A stretch of DNA of 36,952 bases from Actinomycetes bacterium (GCA_025964575.1 JAOPYO010000207.1:1-36952); one strand, 5' to 3'. Counted from the stretch's first letter, positions 7,350-15,807 are shown. Notes: generated by a model not told the origin, from the letters alone. A program made the numbers and translations.

Positions 7350-8213
7350 TCAGCTCTGGGAGACGGCAGTGTTGTACAGCGCCTTCGTCTCCTTGCCGAA
7401 GATGATCGAGTAGGAGACGTCGGGGGTCAACCCGCCCGTGTCGTGTCCGCCGATGACTCCGACCACGGTGCCGTTGCCGTTGGACGACGTGGCGTCGGCC
7501 ACGAACGGGCCGCCACTGGTGCCGTCGCCGTAGTCCTTGCAGTCGAACTCCTGCTGCCTGGCGCTGAAGGTGCCGGCCTGGTTCTGGCAGCGGATCGGGG
7601 CGCCCTGGTCGTTCGGGTAACCGACGACACGGACGACGCCGGACGGCTTGCCCATGCCCAGCTTGTTGGCCCCGGTGAAGTCCTGGATCCTGGCGGCCGT
7701 GCCATCCCGCTGGACCGTCAGGAACGCCACGTCGTGATCGGGATCGGCCGAGGAGGACCACATGGCATCGACGGTGACCTTCGTCACGGACCAGACGCCG
7801 TAGGGCTGAACGTCATCGTGGAGGCCGGGCACGAAGACGAGGTGCTGAGTGTGCACAGAGCCGCTGACGCAGTGTGCGGCGGTGATGAGCAGATTCCCGG
7901 TCGGGCTGTCGACCACGCTCGCGGTGCAGAAATGCTGGGTGAGCCGGCCTCCGTCGGCGGAGAACAGGGCTCCGACCGCAGGGATCCCGGCGAAGGTCGC
8001 GGCGGTCAGTGGCGTCGATGGGATCATGGCCCAGGCGACGGGGACCTTGGACGGTGAGCGCACGGTCGCCTGCTGTGCGGCGTCGCCACGTCCCAGGGCC
8101 GGCACCCCGACGACGACGATGAGAGCGACGAAACCCATGAGTCCGAGCACTGACAGTAAGGAGGCGACAAGTACACGCGGCACCTTTCTGCGCGGATGCC
8201 GATGCCTCCCCAT
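7350..8213 (-). CDS. Exported trypsin-like serine protease (S1 family)
   Basis: A 287-residue protein with a basic N-terminus, a hydrophobic segment at about 13-40 (signal peptide or anchor) and a chymotrypsin-fold domain. The triad is visible: His114 in LLITAAHCV, Asp161 in DPDHDVAFL, Ser233 in GDGTSGGPFV. Cysteines at 96, 115, 209 and 225 could form disulfides outside the cell. The ATG at 8213 has GGAGGGAG (8227-8220 on the minus strand) 6 bases upstream; the frame stays open far upstream, but that stretch is antisense to other genes and has no fold. Likely a secreted peptidase of unknown target, transcribed alone. Confidence 0.9.
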   Translation of the reverse strand: MGRHRHPRRKVPRVLVASLLSVLGLMGFVALIVVVGVPALGRGDAAQQATVRSPSKVPVAWAMIPSTPLTAATFAGIPAVGALFSADGGRLTQHFCTASVVDSPTGNLLITAAHCVSGSVHTQHLVFVPGLHDDVQPYGVWSVTKVTVDAMWSSSADPDHDVAFLTVQRDGTAARIQDFTGANKLGMGKPSGVVRVVGYPNDQGAPIRCQNQAGTFSARQQEFDCKDYGDGTSGGPFVADATSSNGNGTVVGVIGGHDTGGLTPDVSYSIIFGKETKALYNTAVSQS

Positions 8214-8402
8214 CCGCAGCTCCCTCCGTGGCCGCCTCAGCCGCACGATGACGACGCTTGAACGTCTCCCCGAGATTATGTGGTCCGACCTTGAAAAGTG
8301 AACTAGTCCCAACCTGAAAAGATCATGAAAATCCTCCTGTGGGATTGTGGAATCGTGGGAACGTGTGCTTGCACGGTCCGGCCACTGTCCGATGATCAGT
8401 GC

Positions 8403-8562
8403 ATGAGCACGACGATCACGGCCGCGCAGCGGGAGTTCACCGCCGACGCAGGGCGTGGTCGCCTCCCTCCGGGCCGGTCGGCTGCGCTGCTCCTTCCACC
8501 TGTCCACCACGGTGGCCGACGTCGATCGGGCCCTCGACCTGCTGACCGCCCGTGTGCGGTGA
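8403..8562 (+). pseudogene. Class V aminotransferase (cysteine desulfurase-like) relic with the middle deleted
   Basis: The ATG at 8403 reads MSTTITAAQREFTADA, which looks like the N-terminus of a PLP-dependent class V aminotransferase. From 8452, one frame over, the DNA reads GVVASLRAGRLRCSFHLSTT and then VADVDRALDLLTARVR to TGA 8560-8562, which closely fits the C-terminus of the same family. The roughly 350-400 residues between, including the PLP lysine, are missing. The simplest reading is an internal deletion of about 1 kb that joined the two ends out of frame. The family call is from memory of the C-terminal pattern. The product would be non-functional. Confidence 0.55.
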
Positions 8563-8573
8563 GAGGGCGCCGA

Positions 8574-8585
8574 TATCCTGGGGGC
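8574..8585 (+). promoter_or_regulatory. Leaderless promoter -10 box of the DUF3054 gene
   Basis: TATCCT at 8574-8579 followed by six bases and then ATG 8586. It lies just after the aminotransferase relic. Confidence 0.4.
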
Positions 8586-8957
8586 ATGAGATGGGTGACG
8601 GGGGCGGCGCTGGACCTGTGCTGTGTGGTGGTGTTCGTCGTGATCGGCAGGGCCAGCCACGCTGAGGCCTATTCCGCGACCGGGCTGGCGACGACGGCCT
8701 GGCCGTTCCTGGCCGGATCGGCGATCGGCTGGGCGGCGACCCGGGCCTGGCGGAGGCCCGCCGCGCTCGTCCCCACGGGGGTGGGGATCTGGCTGTCGAC
8801 CGTCATCGCCGGCATGGTGCTGCGGGTCCTCTCCGGTCAGGGGACGGCGGTGACGTTCGTCATCGTCGCGCTGGTGTTCCTCGGCGTGACGACGCTCGGC
8901 TGGCGGGCCGTGATCCGTTGGTGGACCTCGGCCCGCACGCCCGCCGGAGCACGCTGA
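8586..8957 (+). CDS. DUF3054 integral membrane protein
   Basis: A 123-residue protein with four predicted membrane segments at about residues 4-22, 34-53, 64-84 and 89-108. The blocks DLCCVVVFVVIGRASH, TAWPFLAGSAIGW and WLSTVIAGMVLR match the DUF3054 family, small actinobacterial and archaeal membrane proteins of unknown function. The ATG at 8586 follows a -10 box by six bases, and the preceding bases are G-rich but not a clear ribosome site. A relic of another gene continues in the same frame directly after the stop. No partner gene suggests a role. Confidence 0.82.
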   Translation: MRWVTGAALDLCCVVVFVVIGRASHAEAYSATGLATTAWPFLAGSAIGWAATRAWRRPAALVPTGVGIWLSTVIAGMVLRVLSGQGTAVTFVIVALVFLGVTTLGWRAVIRWWTSARTPAGAR

Positions 8958-9137
8958 CCCGCTAGCGTCCGCTCGGTAGCCGCCAGGCTCCGGCTCGCGG
9001 CGACCAGTCTCTGGTGCGCCGACCAGCCGGGTGCCCGCCTGGTCGTCTACACCCCGCTGGACGCGCATGGCCGCGAGGCGGTCAGCCGCTTCGCCGAGAT
9101 GGAGCCGTGGGTGCCCTGGACCCAGGCCGGGCACTGA
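8958..9137 (+). pseudogene. C-terminal relic of an unidentified protein
   Basis: In frame directly after the DUF3054 stop, the DNA is open to TGA 9135-9137 with no ATG, GTG or TTG start. From about 8991 it reads RLAATSLWCADQPGARLVVY and then TPLDAHGREAVSRF, with nearly all codons ending in G or C, which indicates former coding sequence. PGARLVVYTPLD faintly resembles the last strand of MmyB-type ligand-binding domains of HTH regulators, but I cannot assign the family. It looks like a 5'-truncated gene. Confidence 0.4.
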
Positions 9138-9158
9138 TACCCAGCCCACGTCTCTAGC

Positions 9159-9182
9159 ACCAGCGCTGGTTGTTCCTAGACT
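9159..9182 (+). promoter_or_regulatory. 12-base palindrome and -10 box of the HTH regulator gene
   Basis: ACCAGCGCTGGT (9159-9170) is a perfect palindrome. It is followed by TAGACT (9177-9182), a -10 box 6 bases before GTG 9189. The palindrome occupies the -35/-10 spacer, where a repressor would block transcription. Autoregulation by the downstream regulator is the natural inference. Confidence 0.5.
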
Positions 9183-9188
9183 GGTGGG

Positions 9189-9836
9189 GTGAGTGACATC
9201 GAGGCCATCGCGTTGCTGCAGGATCCGGTCCGGCGGCGGCTGTACGACCATGTCGTGGCACAGGATCACGAGGTCGGCAGGAACGAGGCCGCCGAGGCCG
9301 CAGGCGTTCAGCGCACGCTGGCGGCCTTCCATCTGGACAAGCTGGTCGAGGCTGGTCTGCTGGACACGGTGTACCGCCGGCTCAGCGGCAAAAGCGGGCC
9401 TGGTGCTGGTCGGCCGGCCAAGCTCTACCGGCGCTCGGCCGCCGAGCACGAGGTGTCCCTGCCGCCACGCGACTACCGTACGGCCGCCACGCTCCTCGCC
9501 GAGGCGGCCGACGGCCTGCGGCTGGACGGTGAGCTCGAAGACGCCGCTCGCCGGCATGGCCGGGCCGCGGGGGAGGCCGCTTCCGGCCGGGCGGATGTCG
9601 CGGCGCTGCTGGCGGAGCGCGGCTACGCGCCGGTGGTCGAGGACGGGGTGATCCGGATGCGCAACTGCCCGTTTCACGCGCTCGCCGAGCACTTTCCGCC
9701 GCTGGTGTGCGGCATGAACCTCGCGCTTCTGGGCGGTTTGGTGGAAGGGCTGGGCGTCGCGGCCACCGTACGCATGGATCCTCGTCCCGGGTGGTGCTGT
9801 GTCACGGTGGAAAATTCTAAAACTAATGAATCTTGA
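9189..9836 (+). CDS. ArsR-like winged-helix regulator with C-terminal cysteine cluster
   Basis: A 215-residue protein. Residues 1-85 form a winged helix: LQDPVRRRLYDHVV, then the recognition part NEAAEAAGVQRTLAAFHLDKLVEAGLL and a wing with GPGAGRPAKLYRR. The C-terminal part holds CPFHALAEHFPPLVC and, about 30 residues later, PGWCCV, so four cysteines are placed like the metal or iron-sulfur ligands of SufR-type regulators. A redox or metal-sensing repressor is plausible; the ligand is unknown. Start GTG 9189 is apparently leaderless. The DUF3291 gene follows, with a TTGACA hexamer at 9833-9838 overlapping this stop codon. Confidence 0.78.
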   Translation: MSDIEAIALLQDPVRRRLYDHVVAQDHEVGRNEAAEAAGVQRTLAAFHLDKLVEAGLLDTVYRRLSGKSGPGAGRPAKLYRRSAAEHEVSLPPRDYRTAATLLAEAADGLRLDGELEDAARRHGRAAGEAASGRADVAALLAERGYAPVVEDGVIRMRNCPFHALAEHFPPLVCGMNLALLGGLVEGLGVAATVRMDPRPGWCCVTVENSKTNES

Positions 9837-9869
9837 CATAGAGCCCGTGGGAGTGATGTGGTGGCCGCC

Positions 9870-10367
9870 ATGAGCGACTTCCACCTGGCACAGGTGAACA
9901 TCTCCCGCATGCGGCTTCCCCTCGACCACCCCGAGATGGCCGAATTCATGGCCCTGCTCGACCCGATCAACGCGCTCGCCGAAGGAACACCCGGCTTCGT
10001 ATGGCGCCTCACCGGCGGAGAGTCCAACGACGCGACGTCCATCCGCCCGTTCGAGGACGACACCATCATGATCAACTTCTCGGTCTGGAGCTCGCGGCAG
10101 GCACTCTGGGACTTCGTCTACCGCAGCGAGCACCTGGACCCCCTGCGCCGCCGCAGGGAGTGGTTCACCCGGGTGGCCGATCCGTACCTCGTGCTGTGGT
10201 GGATCCCGGCAGGCCACACGCCCACGGTGGCGGAGGCGATCGAGCGGCTGGACCTGCTGCGCCGTGAAGGGCCGACACCACACGCGTTCACCTTCCGCGA
10301 GGCCTTCGACGCCGACGGCCTGGCCACGGCGGAGACCGTCCGCGGAGCGGAGTCCGCCGGCTCTTGA
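9870..10367 (+). CDS. DUF3291 family protein
   Basis: A 165-residue protein with the DUF3291 pattern: FHLAQVNISRMRLPLDHPEMAEFMALLDPINALAEGTPGFVWRL at the start, the central strand INFSVWSSRQALWDFVYRSEHLDPLRRRREWF, and LVLWWIPAGHTPTVAEA. This family shares the dimeric ferredoxin-like fold of antibiotic-biosynthesis monooxygenases; its reaction is unknown. Start is uncertain. ATG 9870 gives the usual N-terminus, while GTG 9858 or 9861 would add MVAA or VAA and sit nearer GGGAG at 9849-9853. A TTGACA -35 (9833-9838) lies upstream, so it may have its own promoter. Confidence 0.78.
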   Translation: MSDFHLAQVNISRMRLPLDHPEMAEFMALLDPINALAEGTPGFVWRLTGGESNDATSIRPFEDDTIMINFSVWSSRQALWDFVYRSEHLDPLRRRREWFTRVADPYLVLWWIPAGHTPTVAEAIERLDLLRREGPTPHAFTFREAFDADGLATAETVRGAESAGS

Positions 10368-10424
10368 CCCCGGCACACCGTCTGCTCTGTCATGGGACGC
10401 ACAACGGTGAGATTGGGGCGGAAC

Positions 10425-12083
10425 ATGACGCTGTCGTATGCATCCGGGACCTCGGAGGCCCCGCTGCTCGGTGACACGATCGGTGACAACTTCGATCGGG
10501 CGGTGGCCGCGTACGGGGATCGGGACGCCCTGGTGGACCTGCCGGACGGTCGGCGCTGGTCGTACGGGGAGCTGTCCGCCGAGGTGGCGGCGGTGGCGCT
10601 GGGGCTGCTCGAACTCGGGGTCGGGACGGGCGACCGGGTCGGCATCTGGGCGCAGAACTGCGCGGAGTGGGTGCTCGTTCAGTACGCCACGGCGAAGATC
10701 GGCGCCATCCTGGTGAACATCAATCCGGCATACCGGGTGCACGAGCTGGAGTACGTCCTCAACCAGGCCGGCGTGCGCACGCTGGTGGCGGCGCCGAGCT
10801 TCAAGACGTCCGACTACGCTGCGATGATCGCCGAGGTGCGACCCGCCTGCCCGAGGCTGCTCGACGTTCTGCTGATCGGTCAGGGTGAGTGGGCCGCGCT
10901 GCTGGAGTCCGGTCGTTCCGGTGACCCGGTACGGCTCGCGGAGATCGGCGCCGGGCTCTCGGCCGACGACCCGATCAACATCCAGTACACCAGCGGTACG
11001 ACCGGGTTCCCTAAGGGTGCGACGCTCTCGCATCACAACATCCTCAACAACGGGTACTTCGTCGGGGAGCTCTGCCGATACAGCGAGATCGACCGGATCT
11101 GCATCCCGGTGCCCTTCTACCACTGCTTCGGCATGGTGATGGGAAATCTGGCGGCCACCAGCCACGGCGCCTGCATGGTGATCCCGGCACCGGCGTTCGA
11201 CCCGAAGGCGACGCTGGAGGCGGTGGCCGCCGAGAGGTGCACCTCGCTGTACGGGGTGCCGACGATGTTCATCGCCGAGCTGGCGGTGCTGGCCGAACTC
11301 GACCAGCTCGACGGACCCTCGTCCGAGCCGTACGACCTTTCATCGCTGCGGACCGGGATCATGGCGGGATCACCCTGCCCGGTGGAGGTGATGAAGCAGG
11401 TCATCGAGCGGATGGGCATGGCCGAGGTGTCGATCTGCTACGGCATGACCGAGACCTCGCCGGTGTCCACCCAGACCCGTGTGGACGACTCCCTGGAACG
11501 CCGGGTGTCCACGGTCGGGCAGGTGCATCCGCACCTCGAGGTCAAGATCGTGGATCCGCGGACCGGGGTCACCGTGCCGTGCGGCGAGCCGGGGGAGTTC
11601 TGCACCCGGGGTTACTCGGTGATGCTGGGCTACTGGCAGCAGCCCGACAAGACGGCGGAGGCGATCGACGTGGCGCGCTGGATGCACACCGGCGACCTCG
11701 CGGTGATGGACGACGAGGGCTACGTCAACATCACCGGCCGGATCAAGGACATGGTCATCCGGGGCGGGGAGAACGTCTACCCGAGGGAGATCGAGGAGTT
11801 CCTCTATACCCACCCGGACATCCTGGACGCGCAGGTGATCGGGGTGCCGGACGCCAAGTACGGGGAGGAGCTCATGGCCTGGATCCGGCTGCGGCCGGGC
11901 GCTTCGCCGCTCACCGCCGGCACCCTGCGCGAGTTCTGCACCGGCCGGCTCGCCCACTACAAGATCCCGCGCTACGTCCATCTGGTGGAGGAGTTCCCGA
12001 TGACCGTCACCGGCAAGATCCGGAAGGTGGAGATGCGGGAGCGGTCCGTGGATCTCCTCGCCATGCGCGAAACCGCCGAATGA
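10425..12083 (+). CDS. AMP-binding acyl-CoA synthetase
   Basis: A 552-residue member of the ANL superfamily that activates a carboxylic acid with ATP and joins it to CoA. The phosphate loop [11 protein letters not shown] is near residue 187, followed by the A5-type motif CYGMTETSP, the hinge region [21 protein letters not shown] and the catalytic C-terminal Lys in TVTGKIRK near residue 529. Overall pattern and length fit medium/long-chain fatty acyl-CoA ligases (FadD-like). ATG 10425 gives a normal N-terminus; an in-frame ATG at 10392 would add 11 basic residues. No operon partner is adjacent. It might supply acyl-CoA to the dehydrogenase at 28644, but that is speculative. Confidence 0.9.
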   Translation: MTLSYASGTSEAPLLGDTIGDNFDRAVAAYGDRDALVDLPDGRRWSYGELSAEVAAVALGLLELGVGTGDRVGIWAQNCAEWVLVQYATAKIGAILVNINPAYRVHELEYVLNQAGVRTLVAAPSFKTSDYAAMIAEVRPACPRLLDVLLIGQGEWAALLESGRSGDPVRLAEIGAGLSADDPINIQYTSGTTGFPKGATLSHHNILNNGYFVGELCRYSEIDRICIPVPFYHCFGMVMGNLAATSHGACMVIPAPAFDPKATLEAVAAERCTSLYGVPTMFIAELAVLAELDQLDGPSSEPYDLSSLRTGIMAGSPCPVEVMKQVIERMGMAEVSICYGMTETSPVSTQTRVDDSLERRVSTVGQVHPHLEVKIVDPRTGVTVPCGEPGEFCTRGYSVMLGYWQQPDKTAEAIDVARWMHTGDLAVMDDEGYVNITGRIKDMVIRGGENVYPREIEEFLYTHPDILDAQVIGVPDAKYGEELMAWIRLRPGASPLTAGTLREFCTGRLAHYKIPRYVHLVEEFPMTVTGKIRKVEMRERSVDLLAMRETAE

Positions 12084-12250
12084 CCCGGCCCGCCCCTTGA
12101 TCACGTGTCCGTAGGGGTGTCCCGCCTGATCACCTGACCGCCGCCGGTGGCCGACCAGGATGGTCGACAGCGCCCTGCCGTTGCGGGCTTTGTGGTGCAG
12201 GCGCGAACCTGGGCCACGCGCCGCGGGCGGCGGCCTCTGCGTCGACCGGG

Positions 12251-12682
12251 TCAGGCGTCGGGGGTGGCCAGCAGGGCCGTCACGATCCGGTCGAGGGTGT
12301 CCAGGTCGGTGCTGGCGAGACCGAGCAGTGGTGCTGGAGGCTCGCTGAGGATCCGCTCGGCGAGTTCGGCCGCGGCCAGGCCCGCTGGAGTCGCCGTCAC
12401 GATCTTCGCTCGCCGATCGCCGGGATGCACCGTGCGCTCCACCAGGCCGCGCTTCTCCAGGTCGTCAACGACGAGGGTGGTGTACGGGGCGTCCGTCGCC
12501 AGCTCGGCGGCCAGCTCCCGCATCGTCCGAGGGCCCAGCGCCAGCCTGCGCAGCGCCTTGGCCCGGATGAAGCTCATGCCGAGTGCTTCGCAGACCTCGT
12601 TGCGCCTGTCGTGCAGGTCGAGCACGAGCGTGCGCATGCCGTTCCACACCCGGGTGGCGGTGACGGCGTCGGGCTTGCTCAT
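12251..12682 (-). CDS. MarR family transcriptional regulator
   Basis: A 143-residue winged-helix protein. SFIRAKALRRLALGPRTMRELAAELATDAPYTTLVVDDLEKRGLVERTVHPGDRRAKIVTATPAG contains helix 3, the recognition helix and the DxR wing motif (GDRRAK) typical of MarR. Its ATG overlaps the stop of the upstream MFS gene (ATGA on the minus strand), so exporter and regulator form one operon. That arrangement suggests it represses the shared promoter near 14125-14175 and responds to a compound the exporter handles. Confidence 0.9.
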   Translation of the reverse strand: MSKPDAVTATRVWNGMRTLVLDLHDRRNEVCEALGMSFIRAKALRRLALGPRTMRELAAELATDAPYTTLVVDDLEKRGLVERTVHPGDRRAKIVTATPAGLAAAELAERILSEPPAPLLGLASTDLDTLDRIVTALLATPDA

Positions 12683-14124
12683 GATGTGGTCACTGGGATC
12701 TTCGTTTCCTCGGGGTTCAGGGAGGCCGCTGTCCGCTCGGCGGTCCGTCGCGCCCATCGCCCCGTGGTGATGATACCCACGAGGAACACGACGGCGCCGT
12801 ACCCGACGACGATCCACCAGCCGGTCCGGCTCGCCGCGGACCATCCGGTGTCCATCGCGCCGGCGGCATTGGAGGCCACCACCGATCCGGCGATGGCGAC
12901 ACCGAGCGACTGGCCGACCTGACGGCTGGTGGACGCGGTCGCGGCGGCGACCCCGGCCTGGGATCGCGGCATCCCCGAGACGGCGGTGTTGGTGATCGGA
13001 GGGTTGACCATCGCGAATCCGAACCCGAAGACCACATAGGTGAAGATCAGCCAGCCGACGGACGTCCGGTCGGTCAGCCCGGTCAGCATGAGGCCGCTCG
13101 CGGCCATGGCGACCCCGGCCACCAACAGCGACAAACGCGGCCCGCGGGTGCTGACCAGCCGGCCCGACAGCGGCCCGAACACCACCGTCATCGCGGCCAT
13201 CGGCAACGTGCACAGCCCGGCGTGGAGCGCCGAGAAGCCGCGTACGTTCTGCAGATAGAGGGTGTTGAGGAAGAGGAAGCCGCCCATTGCGGCGAAGGCG
13301 CTCACGGCGATGATCGTCGCCCCGGAGAAGGGCGCGCTGCGGAAGAATCGGAGGTCGATCAGCGGTTCATCACGTCTTGGCTCGTACCAGAGCAGGCCGA
13401 TCAGTGCGGCGGCGGGGAGGGCGAAGAACCCGAGAGTCTCCGCGGTGCTCCAGCCCGCGCCCGGCCCCTCGATGATCCCGTACGTCACGGACGCCAGCAT
13501 GACGACGACCAGCACCTGGCCCACAAGATCGAGGCGGCGCGGACGCGGTGCCTTCGACTCGGGCACGTACCGCGCGGTGAGGAGAACGGCGGCCAGGCCG
13601 ACCGGGATGTTGATCCAGAAGATCGCCCGCCAGCCCACCGTTCCGACGAGCGCGCCCCCGACCACCGGGCCGAGCGCCATGCTGATCCCGACCGCGCCGG
13701 CCCACACGCCGATCGCACGGGCGCGTTCCCGGCTATCGGTGAAGGTGTTGCTGATGATGGACATCGCCACCGGGTTGAGCATCGACCCGCCGACCGCCTG
13801 CACCATGCGGAACAGCACCAGCCAGCCCAGTCCCGGCGCGACACTGCACAGCAGTGATCCGAGAGAGAAGAGCATCAGCCCGAACTGGAAGGTACGGCGC
13901 CGGCCGATCCGGTCCGCCGTCGAGCCGGACAGCATCAGCAGGCTGGCCAGCACCAGCGTGTAGGCGTCGATCGTCCACTGCAGTCCGGAGACCCCGGCAT
14001 GCAGATCACGCTGGATGTCCGGGAGCGCGACGTTCACGATCGTGCTGTCGAGTCCGACGATGAACAGGCTCATGCAGCAGATCGCGAGAACGAGCATCCG
14101 GCGGCGTGGGCTGAGCTCAGGCAT
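12679..14124 (-). CDS. MFS transporter, DHA2 family (probable drug exporter)
   Basis: A 481-residue protein with about 14 membrane segments. The first has the DHA2 hallmark LDSTIVNVALPDIQ; segment two is followed by GSTADRIGRRRTFQFG (motif A), and segment five carries the antiporter motif C pattern GVWAGAVGISMALGPVVGG. The fold and length fit proton-driven multidrug exporters such as EmrB/QacA types. The substrate is unknown. The start ATG at 14124 follows the -10 box TACTGT by six bases with no ribosome site, so it is apparently leaderless. It is co-transcribed with the MarR gene downstream. Confidence 0.92.
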   Translation of the reverse strand: MPELSPRRRMLVLAICCMSLFIVGLDSTIVNVALPDIQRDLHAGVSGLQWTIDAYTLVLASLLMLSGSTADRIGRRRTFQFGLMLFSLGSLLCSVAPGLGWLVLFRMVQAVGGSMLNPVAMSIISNTFTDSRERARAIGVWAGAVGISMALGPVVGGALVGTVGWRAIFWINIPVGLAAVLLTARYVPESKAPRPRRLDLVGQVLVVVMLASVTYGIIEGPGAGWSTAETLGFFALPAAALIGLLWYEPRRDEPLIDLRFFRSAPFSGATIIAVSAFAAMGGFLFLNTLYLQNVRGFSALHAGLCTLPMAAMTVVFGPLSGRLVSTRGPRLSLLVAGVAMAASGLMLTGLTDRTSVGWLIFTYVVFGFGFAMVNPPITNTAVSGMPRSQAGVAAATASTSRQVGQSLGVAIAGSVVASNAAGAMDTGWSAASRTGWWIVVGYGAVVFLVGIITTGRWARRTAERTAASLNPEETKIPVTTS

Positions 14125-14151
14125 ACTCCAACAGTAGTTGTACTTCTACAA
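14125..14151 (-). promoter_or_regulatory. Promoter and MarR-type operator of the MFS-marR operon
   Basis: On the minus strand TACTGT (14136-14131) is a -10 box 6 bases before the ATG. Immediately upstream, TTGTA (14138-14142) and TACAA (14147-14151) form an inverted repeat with a 4-base centre, within the -35/-10 spacer. This is the usual place for a MarR repressor. Confidence 0.5.
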
Positions 14152-14165
14152 TACTTTTTACAGCA

Positions 14166-14175
14166 CAACTAGTTG
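14166..14175. promoter_or_regulatory. Second palindrome near the MFS promoter
   Basis: CAACTAGTTG is a perfect 10-base palindrome 14 bases upstream of the TTGTA/TACAA repeat and shares its GTTG/CAAC ends. It may be a second operator half or lie in the 3' region of the esterase transcript. Confidence 0.35.
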
Positions 14176-14182
14176 AGGAAGC

Positions 14183-15214
14183 TCAGAGGGTCTGGGCCGC
14201 CGACGGTAGCGGCCCGGAGCCCGTGGCCGTCCGGGCGAAGGTGTCCTTGACGAAGGCGCCGAGTTCGGCGATCGCGGCGCGGGACTCGGGGAGCAGCGGG
14301 CCGAGGGCCTGGAAGACGTGCAGCTGGCGGTCCCAGACCTTCAGGGTGCAGGGCACGCCCGCCGCGGCGAGACGGTGCGCCATGCGCTCGGCGTCGGAGT
14401 AGAGGATCTCGGTGGAGCTCGCGCAGATCAGAGTCGGCGGCAGACCCCGCAGATCGGCCTGGATAGGGGAGATGCGCGGATCGGCGAGGTCGGCCCCGGG
14501 CAGCAGGAACTCGACCAGGAGCCCCAGGACCTCCATCGGCGCTGTCGGATCGAGGCGGGTGTTCTCGTGCTCCAGCTTGGAGGTGAGGTCCATGTCGAGC
14601 ATGGGGGACAGGGCGACGATGGCGCCAGGGAGGGGCAGGTCCCGTTCGCGGGCGAGCAGTGGCATCGCGAACGACATGTAACCGCCCGCCGAGTCACCGG
14701 CGACGACGATGTTCTCCGGCCGGACGCCCCGGCCGAGCAGCCACTCATAGGAGGTCAGGCAGTCCTCGACCTCCGCCTCGAAGGGCACCGCCGGCACCAT
14801 GCGGTAGTCCACCGACAGGGCGGGCACCCCCGCCGCGGCGGAGATCCAGGAGATCAGCCTGCGGTGCGTGTTGAGCCCGCACGTGACCCACGCGCCGCCG
14901 TGGAAATAGAGCATGACCCGCTGGTCGCGGTCGGCTCCGACCCCGGGCCCGTGCACCCACTCAGCGTCGAACCCCTCCAGCCGGACCCGCTTGACGTGGG
15001 TGCCGCGGGGCGGGCGCACATACCCTGCGATCCGGTCCATGGCGGCCAGCCGGCGTAGATCGTCGGGGCCGAAGGCGGCCGGGACCCCGGTCCTGGACTT
15101 GGTCCGGTTGGCCCGGCGGCGCACCATGGCCCCAACGCCCGCGCCCAGCGCCCGGGAGCGCCAGCTCGCCCCGCCGTTCCGTTCGATCACGAGAGTCGCG
15201 GGCGGTGTGTCCAT
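14183..15214 (-). CDS. Alpha/beta hydrolase, HSL family (esterase/lipase-like)
   Basis: A 343-residue hydrolase of the hormone-sensitive lipase family. The oxyanion motif YFHGGAWVTCG and the nucleophile elbow VVAGDSAGGYMS are clear. The acid residue falls in CASSTEILYSDA, where Glu stands where many relatives have Asp, and the histidine is in RQLHVFQ. It probably hydrolyses short acyl esters. ATG 15214 is chosen because GAGGAGG lies 7 bases upstream on the minus strand (15228-15222); an upstream frame extension to 15295 lacks support. It is followed downstream by the MFS-marR operon promoter. Confidence 0.88.
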   Translation of the reverse strand: MDTPPATLVIERNGGASWRSRALGAGVGAMVRRRANRTKSRTGVPAAFGPDDLRRLAAMDRIAGYVRPPRGTHVKRVRLEGFDAEWVHGPGVGADRDQRVMLYFHGGAWVTCGLNTHRRLISWISAAAGVPALSVDYRMVPAVPFEAEVEDCLTSYEWLLGRGVRPENIVVAGDSAGGYMSFAMPLLARERDLPLPGAIVALSPMLDMDLTSKLEHENTRLDPTAPMEVLGLLVEFLLPGADLADPRISPIQADLRGLPPTLICASSTEILYSDAERMAHRLAAAGVPCTLKVWDRQLHVFQALGPLLPESRAAIAELGAFVKDTFARTATGSGPLPSAAQTL

Positions 15215-15309
15215 GACCGGGCCTCCTCGGTGCGGGGTGGATCGCCATGAATGGTGACACGCCAGTAAGTTCATAGGTACCTGGCTGTGAGGCATTTCAC
15301 CACCACCAA

Positions 15310-15360
15310 GAGCGCCCCGCCTCTTGCCGGGTGCATGCGTGGCGGAGAGGCGGGGCGCTC
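15310..15360 (-). terminator. Long-stem hairpin after the small secreted protein gene
   Basis: Perfect 15-base arms GAGCGCCCCGCCTCT (15310-15324) and AGAGGCGGGGCGCTC (15346-15360) with a 21-base loop, beginning 11 bases after the stop of the minus-strand gene. A weak TTGG follows rather than a T-tract. Probably a Rho-independent-type terminator of actinobacterial style. Confidence 0.7.
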
Positions 15361-15370
15361 GGTCCTGCGG

Positions 15371-15646
15371 TCAGGCCTTGAACCAGCGCCACTTCCCGTC
15401 GCTGTACTTGATGCAGCGGTACTGCTGGCTGCCCTTGGCTGCGGTCCCGGTCTTGCCGTGGGCCGCGGTCGTGCAGTGCGCCCCCGGCGTCACGCACGCC
15501 CAGCTCTTGCTGGCCTTGTCCTGATGGGCATGGCAGCCGGACGTGGGCTTCGTGACGGTCACGGTGGCCGCGTGGGCGGCCGCGACCGACCCCGCGGACA
15601 GCACTCCGGCGGCCACCGCTCCGGTGATGATGATCTTCGTGAGCAT
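15371..15646 (-). CDS. Small secreted cysteine-containing protein, unknown function
   Basis: A 91-residue protein with a clear Sec signal peptide: MLTKIIITGAVAAGVLSAGS followed by VAAAHA, with cleavage expected after AHA near residue 26. The mature part of about 65 residues has four cysteines (SGCHAH, WACVTP, AHCTTA, YRCIKY), enough for two disulfides, and ends KYSDGKWRWFKA, an aromatic and basic tail. GAAGGAAA precedes the ATG at a good distance. I do not recognise the family; small secreted proteins of this shape are common in actinomycetes. It has its own hairpin terminator. Confidence 0.75.
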   Translation of the reverse strand: MLTKIIITGAVAAGVLSAGSVAAAHAATVTVTKPTSGCHAHQDKASKSWACVTPGAHCTTAAHGKTGTAAKGSQQYRCIKYSDGKWRWFKA

Positions 15647-15807
15647 GTGTTTCCTTCGGTGATACGGACAACTACGCTCCGTGTCTATCGTTGATCCGTG
15701 AGTGACACGCCTCAGTTATCCGTTCCCGAACCCTGCGTTAACCCACGCAGACCTTTCGTGGCGGTGACGGGACCCGCCGGACCCGCCTCCTGCCTCTGCT
15801 CTTGTTC

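Noticed and set aside
8214..11165. The protease frame stays open upstream for nearly 3 kb on the minus strand (to 11165).
   Set aside because: The upstream part is antisense to the DUF3054, regulator, DUF3291 and ligase genes, has no fold, and the ATG at 8213 has an ideal ribosome site and signal segment.
12084..12250. Gap between the convergent ligase and marR genes, examined for a gene relic.
   Set aside because: No frame gives a recognisable protein and no strong hairpin was seen.
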